This document shows, in pieces, positions 48,198 to 54,972 of a stretch of 61,916 nt of DNA. Position numbers and translations under genes: made by a program. The notes under the pieces were generated by a model. It made no database searches and was not told where the DNA came from. It saw only the letters and a list, made by a program, of their open reading frames with translations. How positions within the stretch are numbered: the first letter of the stretch is position 1; each line of letters begins with the position of its first letter. Origin of the DNA: a virus; the IMG/VR virus record IMGVR_UViG_3300043639_000021, positions 1 through 61,916 of that record. One strand, given 5' to 3'.

Positions 48198-48692
48198 CCC
48201 CTTCTGGGTCTTGTTGATGGAGGGTGACACCGACACATGCTTCGTTCGCAGACCCACCCACGCCATCAGAATCCCGCCGCCGATCATGCCCAGCCCGATC
48301 TGGGTTTCCAGCGGAGAGCCACACCCACCGTCGTTCACGTAGTAGTCACCCACGCAGTACGAATCGCCCAGTATGTGGTACGTGTTCTCACTCGGATGGA
48401 ACGCCACCCCGAAACCTGCGGCGGCGATCAGGATGCCTGCAACTGCCAGCTTCGCACTGACCATGTCCCCCTTGGAAGGTGCCCACGGGTCATACCCCAT
48501 CTTGCAGGCGATCTCCCGCTTCTCCGGCGTATAGCTGTTCCACCGCTGCGCCGACATACCCATGGGCGGGATGCTACACGGAGGTACCCACGTCGAAAGG
48601 TCACGCGGCACTACCACCGCATCCTGCGCCCACACCGGCACACTCACCGCCACCTGACACACCACCACCAACACCGCCATCAGTCGTCTCAC
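48174..48692 (-). CDS. Exported/membrane protein, paralogue of 43460-43789
   Basis: I start at GTG 48692 behind GGAGAAGAA, giving a signal peptide (LMAVLVVVCQVAVSVPVWAQ). A cysteine-containing exported middle region and two hydrophobic spans follow. The end GILMAWVGLRTKHVSVSPSI matches the C-terminus of the protein at 43460-43789. Both may be envelope proteins. Confidence 0.58.
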   Translation of the reverse strand: MRRLMAVLVVVCQVAVSVPVWAQDAVVVPRDLSTWVPPCSIPPMGMSAQRWNSYTPEKREIACKMGYDPWAPSKGDMVSAKLAVAGILIAAAGFGVAFHPSENTYHILGDSYCVGDYYVNDGGCGSPLETQIGLGMIGGGILMAWVGLRTKHVSVSPSINKTQKGVTARIRW

Positions 48693-48705
48693 TTCTTCTT
48701 CTCCT

Positions 48706-48867
48706 TCACTGCACAACGATCTGTTTCACGCCACCGTAGGCGCTCTGCTTGCGCTTTCGATATGCCTCGGCTTTGGCCTCGGTCGAGAACAACTGAATGC
48801 TGTAATACCCAGAATCGCCGTCTGTCTCGTAGTACATCCACACAGTCATTTCTTCCCACACAGTCAT
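48706..48867 (-). CDS. Small protein (53 aa) with a duplicated start region
   Basis: The ATG at 48867 overlaps the upstream stop (ATGA) behind GGAG. An 18-base tandem duplication (48838-48873) gives the start MTVWEEMTVWMYYETDG with two possible initiation sites. The remainder (AEAYRKRKQSAYGGVKQIVV) is helical then beta, resembling one SPOR-like or similar small fold. Function unknown. Confidence 0.52.
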   Translation of the reverse strand: MTVWEEMTVWMYYETDGDSGYYSIQLFSTEAKAEAYRKRKQSAYGGVKQIVVQ

Positions 48868-49031
48868 TTCTTCTTCTCCTCGACGGGTTTGACCCAGCGG
48901 AAGGCGATCACGGGGTAGTACTGCTTGAACTTCTGCCGCGCCTCCTCGGCATCCACACATCCGGCGATGTTGGTCGTGACTTCCCGGTCCTTGGGGGTGC
49001 CCTTGATCAGGGCTTTGATGGTAAAGATCAT
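48864..49031 (-). CDS. Small protein (55 aa)
   Basis: The ATG at 49031 overlaps the upstream stop (ATGATC). The product is MIFTIKALIKGTPKDREVTT followed by AEEARQKFKQYYPVIAFRWV and a lysine tail, a small beta-alpha-beta shape. Stop/start overlaps at both ends support it. Confidence 0.55.
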   Translation of the reverse strand: MIFTIKALIKGTPKDREVTTNIAGCVDAEEARQKFKQYYPVIAFRWVKPVEEKKK

Positions 49032-49204
49032 CGTTCCACCACTTCAAGGCGATGTTGAAGCACAACACGAATAAGGTTCTCACGTTCCATCTCGTGGTAC
49101 ATCACACCGAGCGCCTCACTCACAAGACGCACCACCGTTTCTGCCGACTCGCAACTGTGGACTGTCAACTCGACCGCGACTGTGTAGGTCTTTCGCGTGA
49201 TCAC
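49028..49204 (-). CDS. Small protein (58 aa)
   Basis: A GTG at 49204 overlaps the previous stop (GTGA). The product (VITRKTYTVAVELTVHSCES) is a beta strand pair followed by a helix (VVRLVSEALGVMYHEMER). No family recognised. Confidence 0.52.
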   Translation of the reverse strand: MITRKTYTVAVELTVHSCESAETVVRLVSEALGVMYHEMERENLIRVVLQHRLEVVER

Positions 49205-49443
49205 TCCCGTGTCACCAACACCCCGGCATGCACCAGCGTGACATCCCGCACCACCGTCTCCTTGTGAACGGCTGATCGTGGCCGCACCTCCAGCCGCATG
49301 GCCCGCGCCATCTCGACGGCTTCCAGAAAATCGTTGGCGATCAGGAGCCGTTCCTCGCTAGGCTGATCATCCACCCGCGTCTCGTTGTCCACCACCAGAT
49401 CGAACGTCGCTCGATAGACATTGCACTCCCCAAATCCTTCCAT
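49201..49443 (-). CDS. Small protein (80 aa)
   Basis: ATG 49443 follows AGGAGG and overlaps the upstream TAA by one base. The product (MEGFGECNVYRATFDLVVDN) has a beta-alpha-beta shape with LLIANDFLEAVEMARAM. No family recognised. Confidence 0.52.
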   Translation of the reverse strand: MEGFGECNVYRATFDLVVDNETRVDDQPSEERLLIANDFLEAVEMARAMRLEVRPRSAVHKETVVRDVTLVHAGVLVTRE

Positions 49444-49682
49444 TACGCTGCCTCCTGTGCCGTCACAATGGCCGACTTCTCTCCGCACCACTCACACCGC
49501 ATGCAGGCCCAGAACGTAGCGGGGCGCACCTTGCGCGGGGACTTGGTCACGTCCGGGGACCAGATGATCTCCGACACCGCTCCGCCGTCCTCGACACCGA
49601 CGCGATCCGCGATGCTGCTGCACTGCGGACAGATGACGAACGGGTGATCGAGTGTTCCACCGACGAATTGGACGAGCGGCAT
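49443..49682 (-). CDS. Small zinc-ribbon protein (79 aa)
   Basis: ATG 49682 follows GGAGTG. The product (MPLVQFVGGTLDHPFVICPQ) has CPQC and CMRCEWC pairs, so a zinc ribbon. Promoter 49720-49748 lies upstream, and a degenerate palindrome copy sits between promoter and ribosome site. Confidence 0.6.
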   Translation of the reverse strand: MPLVQFVGGTLDHPFVICPQCSSIADRVGVEDGGAVSEIIWSPDVTKSPRKVRPATFWACMRCEWCGEKSAIVTAQEAA

Positions 49683-49719
49683 GTGTTCACTCCTTGAACG
49701 CAAAATTGAATGCAAAGCC

Positions 49720-49748
49720 AGTGTAACACCGACTCTGCCGTGTGTCAA
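49720..49748 (-). promoter_or_regulatory. Promoter for 49443-49682
   Basis: Minus-strand TTGACA (49743-49748), 17 bases, TACACT (49720-49725). Confidence 0.78.
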
Positions 49749-50132
49749 TTACCGATTGCGGTAAAACTCTTGTTCACTCTTCAACTGACCGCCCATCGTG
49801 CATTTGTCTTCATCCCAGTCCATGGCCACCCAGTCCACCCCTTTCTGGGCTGACCACGACGAATGTTTCCGAGCAAGCGTCTCCATGTTCTCGATGCAGG
49901 ACGGTGTTCTCAACGCCTTGTCTTTCAACAAGGCCAGATACTCGGGTGACTTCATCCACGTATGAAGTTGATCCTGCTCAACCTGTGTTACCGCCTGCTT
50001 CACTACCTGCTTCGCGGTCTGACTGGCTTTTTCTCGTTCAATAAGACCGGGTACCACCATTTGCAGAAACACCGTGAACGCTGCCGCCACGCTCCCGACC
50101 ACCACGAACACAACCTTCCACTTGATCATCAT
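49749..50132 (-). CDS. Membrane-anchored protein (127 aa)
   Basis: ATG 50132 lies in a TGATG overlap. An N-terminal span (VVFVVVGSVAAAFTVFLQMV) is followed by a helical region and a soluble tail with two cysteines (TPSCIENMETLARK, EDKCTMGG). The layout resembles a small envelope or lysis-associated protein, though nothing specific is visible. Confidence 0.55.
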   Translation of the reverse strand: MMIKWKVVFVVVGSVAAAFTVFLQMVVPGLIEREKASQTAKQVVKQAVTQVEQDQLHTWMKSPEYLALLKDKALRTPSCIENMETLARKHSSWSAQKGVDWVAMDWDEDKCTMGGQLKSEQEFYRNR

Positions 50133-50488
50133 CAATCTTCGTGCTTGTTATCGAATTTCCGAGCCTCTGCCGCCGGGATGCCGAGCGACGTGTGCAGACC
50201 AGTCACCCGCGTGAACACGGCCTGTAGCGCGTCATTGTAGACGTCGCTCACCGTCGCTACGGTCTTCAGCTTGCCTGCCCGGAGGTAACTGGCCGTCACC
50301 GTGTAGGTGTCTAACGGGTCCAGCGTGACCTTGACCACATTGACCCGCTTGCCGTCGTAGTTCACGGAATTGATCCGGAGCGTCAGGCTGTCGGCGGAGC
50401 CGATCAGGTTCTTGGCCCCGGTCATCACGAGGAACCGCTGCCCGCCGAGTTGCTGCAAAATCGTCTGTGCGACGTGTAAATCTGCCAT
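50132..50488 (-). CDS. Conserved-looking phage hypothetical protein (118 aa)
   Basis: ATG 50488 follows GGAGTG. The product (MADLHVAQTILQQLGGQRFL) with VMTGAKNLIGSADSLTLRI, DPLDTYTVTASYLRAGK and AVFTRVTGLHTSL follows a pattern I recognise from small phage proteins without assigned role. A promoter at 50517-50546 precedes it. Confidence 0.6.
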   Translation of the reverse strand: MADLHVAQTILQQLGGQRFLVMTGAKNLIGSADSLTLRINSVNYDGKRVNVVKVTLDPLDTYTVTASYLRAGKLKTVATVSDVYNDALQAVFTRVTGLHTSLGIPAAEARKFDNKHED

Positions 50489-50516
50489 GTGGTGCCCACT
50501 CCTTTGAGGCACCCCC

Positions 50517-50546
50517 ATCATCGCACACTCAACAGACGTTTGTCAA
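50517..50546 (-). promoter_or_regulatory. Promoter for 50132-50488
   Basis: Minus-strand TTGACA (50541-50546), 18 bases, GATGAT (50517-50522), a weaker -10. Confidence 0.5.
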
Positions 50547-51046
50547 GCTGCTGCAACTGATTGCCGGGAGTACACCGGTCCAGTCGTCAACAGCGCCGTT
50601 GCCTGCCGGATGTTCTCGGGCGTCACGCCCTTCATGGGATCCGTCTCCACGAACCACGGACGTACCACATCCATGTTGAAACGACCGTGGTGATTGTCAT
50701 CGAGGATGGCCACCCGCACAGGCTGTGGCTGACGCGCCAGCCAATCTGCGATCTCCTGCCCTCGGATGCCGTCACCCTGCTCCTTCGGGATGTGCGTCGT
50801 GCCGAGCACCCGGCGTGGGGGGATCGAGCCGTAGAAGAACAGGATCTTCCGCAGATCCCCGAGCGAGTGATGGTGCCGCCAGTCGGAACTGATCACGATG
50901 TGGGCGTTGAGCCGCTGCACCATGTCTCCCACCCGATGCACCAGTGTGCGGTCGAGGGGATCTTTGTGGTAGTAGGTATTGAATTTATTCATGACGCCAT
51001 CAAAGTCGAGCATCACGATGCGACGGGTCACATCAGCGTGGTTCAC
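50543..51046 (-). CDS. HAD-superfamily hydrolase
   Basis: The GTG at 51046 overlaps the upstream stop (GTGA). The 167-residue product has IVMLDFDGVMN (DxD motif I), IVISSDWR (motif II Ser), an RGQEIADWL segment and VAILDDNHHGRFNMD (acidic motif IV). This resembles the HAD domain found in RNA-repair or polynucleotide-kinase-linked phage proteins, so it may be a 3'-phosphatase or nucleotidase. A P-loop kinase gene stands nearby (51389-51775), consistent with a polynucleotide kinase/phosphatase pair. Confidence 0.75.
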   Translation of the reverse strand: MNHADVTRRIVMLDFDGVMNKFNTYYHKDPLDRTLVHRVGDMVQRLNAHIVISSDWRHHHSLGDLRKILFFYGSIPPRRVLGTTHIPKEQGDGIRGQEIADWLARQPQPVRVAILDDNHHGRFNMDVVRPWFVETDPMKGVTPENIRQATALLTTGPVYSRQSVAAA

Positions 51047-51213
51047 ACATCTCTCTTTTCTGCACTCAAGTGCAAGTCTGGCCGGTCCACCGTCGCCACC
51101 ACATCTTCCAGCGTATCGTACGCGAGATGCACGGCTTGCGCCTCGGTTAACTCTGGCACCAGTTCCATCAAAATCTTGGCGAGTCGAGCGACGATCTCCG
51201 AGTCGGTCCTCAC
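51043..51213 (-). CDS. Small helical protein (56 aa)
   Basis: I take GTG 51213, which overlaps the stop of the Cys-rich gene (GTGA) and follows GGAGCAAAAA. The product (VRTDSEIVARLAKILMELVP) is helical. Its 3' end carries a perfect palindrome (51061-51074), 15 bases before the HAD gene start. Confidence 0.55.
   Translation of the reverse strand: MRTDSEIVARLAKILMELVPELTEAQAVHLAYDTLEDVVATVDRPDLHLSAEKRDV
51061..51074. repeat. Palindrome TGCACTCAAGTGCA
   Basis: 14/14 match; 15 bases before the HAD hydrolase start. Confidence 0.78.
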
Positions 51214-51374
51214 TTTTTGCTCCACAACGCCAACGGCCACCGTTCAGTGCAGGAGTTGTCCTTCTTTCGAGGACTACTCACAAACCATGATTGCCGCTTC
51301 CCATTGGGAGTCGTTCCCGAATGAGGGGAACGATAGCACTTCGTCTTGTGCGGACACTGGTAGTCACTACACAT
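51210..51374 (-). CDS. Small Cys-rich protein (54 aa)
   Basis: ATG 51374 opens a frame ending at TGA 51210. The product starts MCSDYQCPHKTKCYRSPHSG and continues TTPNGKRQSWFVSSPRK with a final cysteine, a pattern typical of small phage zinc-binding proteins (CxxxxCPxxxxC...RQSW). The GTGA overlap with the next gene supports it. Confidence 0.6.
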   Translation of the reverse strand: MCSDYQCPHKTKCYRSPHSGTTPNGKRQSWFVSSPRKKDNSCTERWPLALWSKK

Positions 51375-51388
51375 AGTGATGTCAGGCA

Positions 51389-51775
51389 TTATCGTTCCCA
51401 GCGATCTCGCATGGCTGTGATCACTGTCGCGGGCACATCATGAACGTTTGGATGCAGCGGCCCGCTCAAGGTGATCTCCACTACCCGATAGCCGTATTGA
51501 AGGGCCATATCAAGGTAGGGCTGCATCTCCCACCGCTGCGTGAACGTGTTCGACACCGACAGGTCCAACCCTGCCGACATCGCCTCATTCACGCGCACCC
51601 GGCAGTACGCATGGGCCTCTCCCCTCTTTTCCGGATCAAACCGGTACTGATAGACGCCATCCACGTACGCCTCGAAAAACTGATCCGCTTCAAACACCCT
51701 CTCTGGCGTCAGCGTTTTGGCCAGTGTCGTCTTGCCGCTCCCCGGCAGACCCCGAATGAGATACAACGTCTTCAT
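51389..51775 (-). CDS. P-loop kinase (polynucleotide kinase-like)
   Basis: ATG 51775 overlaps the upstream stop (ATGA). The 128-residue product starts MKTLYLIRGLPGSGKTTLAK (Walker A) and has RVFEADQFF, RFDPEKRGEAHAYCRVRV and LDLSVSNTFTQRWEMQPYL, like the small AAA/PNK kinase domain found in phage and NEDD4BP2-type proteins. It could 5'-phosphorylate RNA or DNA ends. The HAD hydrolase nearby would provide the phosphatase half of end repair. Confidence 0.72.
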   Translation of the reverse strand: MKTLYLIRGLPGSGKTTLAKTLTPERVFEADQFFEAYVDGVYQYRFDPEKRGEAHAYCRVRVNEAMSAGLDLSVSNTFTQRWEMQPYLDMALQYGYRVVEITLSGPLHPNVHDVPATVITAMRDRWER

Positions 51776-51867
51776 CGCTTCTTTCTGTCCTTCCACCACG
51801 CCCAGAAAAACACTGTGGGGATGCAGATCACCCAGAACGCCACCACTGCCCACGCATCAGGATTCAT
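51772..51867 (-). CDS. Tiny single-span membrane protein (31 aa)
   Basis: ATG 51867 overlaps the upstream stop (ATGA) and the stop overlaps the kinase start. The product is MNPDAWAVVAFWVICIPTVF then FWAWWKDRKKR: one membrane span with a basic tail. Confidence 0.55.
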   Translation of the reverse strand: MNPDAWAVVAFWVICIPTVFFWAWWKDRKKR

Positions 51868-52208
51868 TGTGGCAACGTCTCCTCAAACGTCTCGTGCTGC
51901 TCTCCGATGGTGCGAACCGTCTCCGCATTCTCGCAGGACAGCATCTGGATCCGCACCGCAATGTTGTTGCCCGGTCCCCACTGGTTCACGAGCCACCCGA
52001 TGCAGTGGGCGTCCTGCGTCTCGTGGCAGGCCATGACGTGCTGCTCCGATGCGGACAGGGGAGCCAGATCCCCCGGCGCTGCAATCGTGCGCTTCAACGC
52101 ACAGTGCTTGTCCCGGCTGTAGCCGTTCGGAATGTCGTAGGGATCCACGTCCTTCCGCCACGGGCACTTCGCACATTGCACCGTGCGCTTCAGCTTCCAT
52201 GCACTCAC
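51864..52208 (-). CDS. Zinc-binding protein, DUF6283-like
   Basis: A GTG at 52208 overlaps the upstream TGA (GTGA). The product (VSAWKLKRTVQCAKCPWRKD) has CAKCPWRKD, GYSRDKHCALKRTI, VMACHETQDAHCIGWLVNQW and GPGNNIAVRI, a pattern I associate with DUF6283 phage proteins. The cysteines and histidines imply metal binding. Function unknown. Confidence 0.62.
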   Translation of the reverse strand: MSAWKLKRTVQCAKCPWRKDVDPYDIPNGYSRDKHCALKRTIAAPGDLAPLSASEQHVMACHETQDAHCIGWLVNQWGPGNNIAVRIQMLSCENAETVRTIGEQHETFEETLPQ

Positions 52209-52510
52209 TTCGGAAGCTCGCTATCTGCGGCCTTCCAAATATCTCCATCGGGGAACGTGTAAGCGTGATCCTCCAGCCGTCCGTTGAGATCCATTTCGTC
52301 CACCAGATGTTGGATCTTGGCAGTCAGTTCCTCCACCACGTGCTGGAGTGCCGCCACGGTCATCTCCGGACTGGCTGGTTCCCGAGCCGCTGAGAGCACC
52401 CAGCCGCACCCCGGACAGGGCCGAGAGCCTTCGCCCGATTGCAGCAGATACTGCCGCTGACTGTCGTGGTTCAGGGCGCACTTGGGTTCACGTCTGATTG
52501 GTTCGGTCAT
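52205..52510 (-). CDS. Small Cys-containing protein (101 aa)
   Basis: ATG 52510 overlaps the upstream stop (ATGA). The product (MTEPIRREPKCALNHDSQRQ) has CALNHD and CPGCGW cysteines followed by a helix (AALQHVVEELTAKIQHLVD), suggesting zinc binding plus a coiled helix. Confidence 0.55.
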   Translation of the reverse strand: MTEPIRREPKCALNHDSQRQYLLQSGEGSRPCPGCGWVLSAAREPASPEMTVAALQHVVEELTAKIQHLVDEMDLNGRLEDHAYTFPDGDIWKAADSELPK

Positions 52511-52740
52511 AGCTTCTCCGTTCGTAGTTCATGACTGCCGCACAGCAGGCACAGGTGATGGTCGTACTTCCGGGCGTTGACCTCCGCCAGCGGGTAGATG
52601 TGCCCACACTTCCCGCAGACGAGCACGTCAATCGTGCCCGGTTTCGTGTTCACCCACTCCCGAAGCGTGTTGTGCATGTCCATCGCATCGACGGCTTCAT
52701 CGAGGATGCGGGTGACTTCTTCTTTACAGGTGCAGGACAC
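52507..52740 (-). CDS. Zinc-ribbon protein (77 aa)
   Basis: I start at GTG 52740 (VSCTCKEEVTRILDEAVDAM). The product contains CTC, VLVCGKCGHIYPLAEVNARK and CLLCGS, clearly a zinc ribbon. The frame is open to 52872 but that part overlaps another, better coding frame (52650-52808), so an internal start is favoured. A longer form cannot be ruled out. Confidence 0.5.
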   Translation of the reverse strand: MSCTCKEEVTRILDEAVDAMDMHNTLREWVNTKPGTIDVLVCGKCGHIYPLAEVNARKYDHHLCLLCGSHELRTEKL

Positions 52741-52808
52741 TGGTGCGCCAGCCACGAGAACGTCCCGGTGATCCTCTGCCCGCACGACGGGCACTTGTAC
52801 TCGGGCAT
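52650..52808 (-). CDS. Small zinc-finger peptide (52 aa), overlapping
   Basis: ATG 52808 has AAGGA eight bases upstream. The product starts MPEYKCPSCGQRITGTFSWL and continues AHQCPAP, a C2-H-C finger, then loses obvious structure. It overlaps the next gene by 91 bases in another frame; the first 27 residues look real. Confidence 0.42.
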   Translation of the reverse strand: MPEYKCPSCGQRITGTFSWLAHQCPAPVKKKSPASSMKPSMRWTCTTRFGSG

Positions 52809-52868
52809 TATTGGGTTCCTTCTCGGGCAGTCGTGCCCGGTACCGTCGTTTGATGTGGCTCTGCCGTC

Positions 52869-53141
52869 TCACTGGAAAATCTCCAACAGCCCTTGGGCCA
52901 CGGTGAACACCTCGGCATAGCCATAGGCGTGCCCTTCCTCCCATGCCCGGTGCGCCACCTTGGCCGCGTACTGCTGGGGAACACCTTGCTCCGTCAGCCA
53001 CGCCGTGAGATCCGTCATGAACTGGCCGGTCTGGTTCTTGTAGCCGTCGTCTCGCACGCGCTGTTCGAAATCGAAATCTTGACCTTCACCGGGGTAGTAG
53101 CCGATGCACCGAGGACACCCACTACCACATTGACAACTCAT
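52869..53141 (-). CDS. Small Cys-rich protein (90 aa)
   Basis: ATG 53141 overlaps the previous stop (ATGA) with GGAG before it. The product starts MSCQCGSGCPRCIGYYPGEG, a four-cysteine cluster, followed by a helical domain (WLTEQGVPQQYAAKVAHRAW). Possibly an iron or zinc site. Family unknown. Confidence 0.55.
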   Translation of the reverse strand: MSCQCGSGCPRCIGYYPGEGQDFDFEQRVRDDGYKNQTGQFMTDLTAWLTEQGVPQQYAAKVAHRAWEEGHAYGYAEVFTVAQGLLEIFQ

Positions 53142-53242
53142 CTCAGGTGCTCCGTGTTGAACCCGTGCTTCTTGGCGTCCGCGATCATCTTCTCTCGGGG
53201 CGTTACAATCTTGGTCATCAGTTCCCCCTGCTGCCGTCTCAT
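53138..53242 (-). CDS. Small basic peptide (34 aa)
   Basis: ATG 53242 directly follows the upstream stop; an internal ATG 53218 behind GGGGGAACTG would give 26 residues (MTKIVTPREKMIADAKKHGF). The end overlaps the next start (ATGA). Both starts are credible. Confidence 0.42.
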   Translation of the reverse strand: MRRQQGELMTKIVTPREKMIADAKKHGFNTEHLR

Positions 53243-53425
53243 TCACTTCGTGTGCCCGCGTAGCCGTCCACGCCGGAGCACCCCCTTCAATGTCGCCCAC
53301 GGGATCTGACACCCGTGCTGGGCGAATCGCCGCTGCACGTAGATGCCCTTCGGGTTCTCATAGACCTCGACTGCATACCACGTGCGGCCCTCCGGGTAGA
53401 CCGTACGGGGTTTCCGTCGCCGCAT
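53243..53425 (-). CDS. Small basic protein (60 aa)
   Basis: ATG 53425 is in a TGATG overlap behind GGGGAACTG. The product (MRRRKPRTVYPEGRTWYAVE) is strongly basic with ENPKGIYVQRRFAQHGCQIP and may bind nucleic acid. Confidence 0.52.
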   Translation of the reverse strand: MRRRKPRTVYPEGRTWYAVEVYENPKGIYVQRRFAQHGCQIPWATLKGVLRRGRLRGHTK

Positions 53426-53622
53426 CAGTTCCCCTTCGCCGCATCATAGGCGAGATCACCCTCAAGGTCACACTTGCCGCACGACTCTTTCAGGGGCGTC
53501 CCGTGCTTGCACGATTTCATCGCATTGCAGTCCTTGCAGACCGCGTACGGCCAGCGATTATCCCAGAGCGCCTTGTGGCAGATCTGGCAGTGATGCGTGG
53601 GCGGTGTCGGTTTGAATGGCAT
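53425..53622 (-). CDS. Double zinc-finger protein (65 aa)
   Basis: ATG 53622 follows GGAGGAG. The product has CQICHKAL, CKDCNAMKSCKHG and CGKC cysteine groups, arranged like a small RING/HNH-type zinc protein. Function unknown. Confidence 0.6.
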   Translation of the reverse strand: MPFKPTPPTHHCQICHKALWDNRWPYAVCKDCNAMKSCKHGTPLKESCGKCDLEGDLAYDAAKGN

Positions 53623-53688
53623 CGTGGCTCCTCCGTGAGCGGTCACCCCCATGTGACTCAGCTAGTGTAGCACAACTTCGACGTATAT

Positions 53689-53877
53689 CTACTGCAAAAT
53701 GCGTGAATGCCCCGACTCCGGAATCTTCCGGGCCTCGGTCACCACCTGTTCCAGCAGCGCCAGCTTCTCAGCGGGCGGTGCCTTCCGCATACCGTGGAAC
53801 ACAATGGTCACCTTGTGGGACCGATGAACCATATCATCCACGTGCAAATTTCCCACCTCAGTCCAGAAAATCAGCAT
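53689..53877 (-). CDS. Small protein (62 aa)
   Basis: ATG 53877 follows the upstream TAG within 2 bases. The product (MLIFWTEVGNLHVDDMVHRS) is a short alpha/beta protein ending in a helix. No family recognised. Confidence 0.5.
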   Translation of the reverse strand: MLIFWTEVGNLHVDDMVHRSHKVTIVFHGMRKAPPAEKLALLEQVVTEARKIPESGHSRILQ

Positions 53878-53879
53878 TC

Positions 53880-54029
53880 CTACCCTCGCTCCACAATCTG
53901 CGCCAGTGCCTCACCCATCGTGTGCCACGAGGATCGTCTGTAGGGCGTCCAGCGCCCCGCCACGCGACGATACTCGCTCAGGACATAGTGGCGGGTGGGG
54001 GCGTCGTAACGGAGCGCCCAGCGGGTCAC
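53880..54029 (-). CDS. Small basic protein (49 aa)
   Basis: A GTG at 54029 overlaps the SLOG gene stop (GTGA). The product (VTRWALRYDAPTRHYVLSEY) is Arg/Tyr-rich with RVAGRWTPYRRSSWH. No domain recognised. Confidence 0.48.
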   Translation of the reverse strand: MTRWALRYDAPTRHYVLSEYRRVAGRWTPYRRSSWHTMGEALAQIVERG

Positions 54030-54517
54030 AGGGCCACCGCCTTCTGCACCATCAACGCCCGCCACGCCTCGGCTGTGGTCACTCCGGGGACGCCCTCGAC
54101 GGTGGATGTGCCATCCGGATAGAGGATGCACAGCGGCTTCCCCTCATACCGCGCATAGCGCACCGTGGTCCACGTGCCGGAGCGTATGGATTCCTTCATC
54201 TGCTTGGGCGTGGCGATCATCACATCCGACTCCCGCACGATATCGCCGTTCCGCATGAGCATCGGCTTCTCGGGCATGACCAGATCACAGGTCACCTCCG
54301 CCCGCAGGTAGGGCTGATCGTGATGCGTGCCGGGGCACCCCACGATGAAGTAGCCGAGCGCCTTGGCCATCTCGTGGAACTGCACATCCGATCCCACGCA
54401 CATGCCGTGGCTCACCTGTGTGGCCTCCAGCCACCGCAAATCTCCGAGCAGCATGTGGACGTGGAGCACCTGTGCGTTGGTCATCCCCTCACGGGAGCCA
54501 GTAAACCCGATTCTCAT
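54026..54517 (-). CDS. SLOG-family nucleotide-binding protein
   Basis: The ATG at 54517 overlaps the upstream stop (ATGA). The 163-residue product shows the SLOG (Rossmann) pattern: MRIGFTGSREGMTNAQVLHV, VSHGMCVGSDVQFHEMAKAL, VIATPKQMKE and a Ser/Gly-Thr-Trp-Thr-Thr patch RSGTWTTVRYARYEGKP. Related YspA/DprA-type domains bind nucleotides or nucleotide derivatives such as ADP-ribose. In phages, SLOG proteins sometimes take part in signalling or DNA handling. The link to the ADP-ribosyltransferases in this genome is an inference. Confidence 0.72.
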   Translation of the reverse strand: MRIGFTGSREGMTNAQVLHVHMLLGDLRWLEATQVSHGMCVGSDVQFHEMAKALGYFIVGCPGTHHDQPYLRAEVTCDLVMPEKPMLMRNGDIVRESDVMIATPKQMKESIRSGTWTTVRYARYEGKPLCILYPDGTSTVEGVPGVTTAEAWRALMVQKAVAL

Positions 54518-54666
54518 GCCCGTTCCTCCTCAACGGTATCGACCACCTCATCACGCGTAGCGTCTGGATGCTCCTGAAACACGATTTCCACGGCTGTCTC
54601 AAAATCGCCCTCGTCCAAGGCAGTTTGCACGGCCTCTCGTACGCCATCCGGTAGTGGGAGACTCAT
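54514..54666 (-). CDS. Small acidic protein (50 aa)
   Basis: ATG 54666 lies a short way downstream of the promoter at 54694-54722; its stop overlaps the SLOG start (ATGA). The product (MSLPLPDGVREAVQTALDEG) is acidic and helical. No family recognised. Confidence 0.55.
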   Translation of the reverse strand: MSLPLPDGVREAVQTALDEGDFETAVEIVFQEHPDATRDEVVDTVEEERA

Positions 54667-54693
54667 TGGGACCACTCCATTGTCACGTCAAAC

Positions 54694-54722
54694 ACGGTAA
54701 CACGGACCTGCTTATTTGTCAA
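54694..54722 (-). promoter_or_regulatory. Promoter for 54514-54666 and the SLOG gene (TACCGT type)
   Basis: Minus-strand TTGACA (54717-54722), 17 bases, TACCGT (54694-54699), a twin of 34993-35021. Confidence 0.55.
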
Positions 54723-54972
54723 CCGCCCAATTGGGAGGACGGCCCGGTCCACCCGGACGCCACGGCAAGCTGCCGATCCGCTTCCGATTGCGTTCCCGGT
54801 TGCCGTCCTGACACCCCTCGCAGAATGCCGTCGAGTGCTCCGACCTCGGATTCACCCCACACTGCTGGCATAGCCCCTGTGCCGTGCGCTGCAACTGCCA
54901 CACCCGTTGACGAGATATTCCTAGTTTCCGGCCTTGCTCCGCCAGCGTCACCGGATACTTCTGGCCACCCAT
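54712..54972 (-). CDS. HTH plus zinc-knuckle DNA-binding protein
   Basis: ATG 54972 follows GGAGATGTGA, and a perfect palindrome copy (54985-54998) abuts that ribosome site. The 86-residue product (MGGQKYPVTLAEQGRKLGIS) has a helix-turn-helix, LAEQGRKLGISRQRVWQL, then CQQCGVNPRSE...CEGCQDG, a zinc site, and a basic tail. It is a good candidate for the protein that binds the dispersed palindromes, with autoregulation. Confidence 0.62.
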   Translation of the reverse strand: MGGQKYPVTLAEQGRKLGISRQRVWQLQRTAQGLCQQCGVNPRSEHSTAFCEGCQDGNRERNRKRIGSLPWRPGGPGRPPNWAVDK

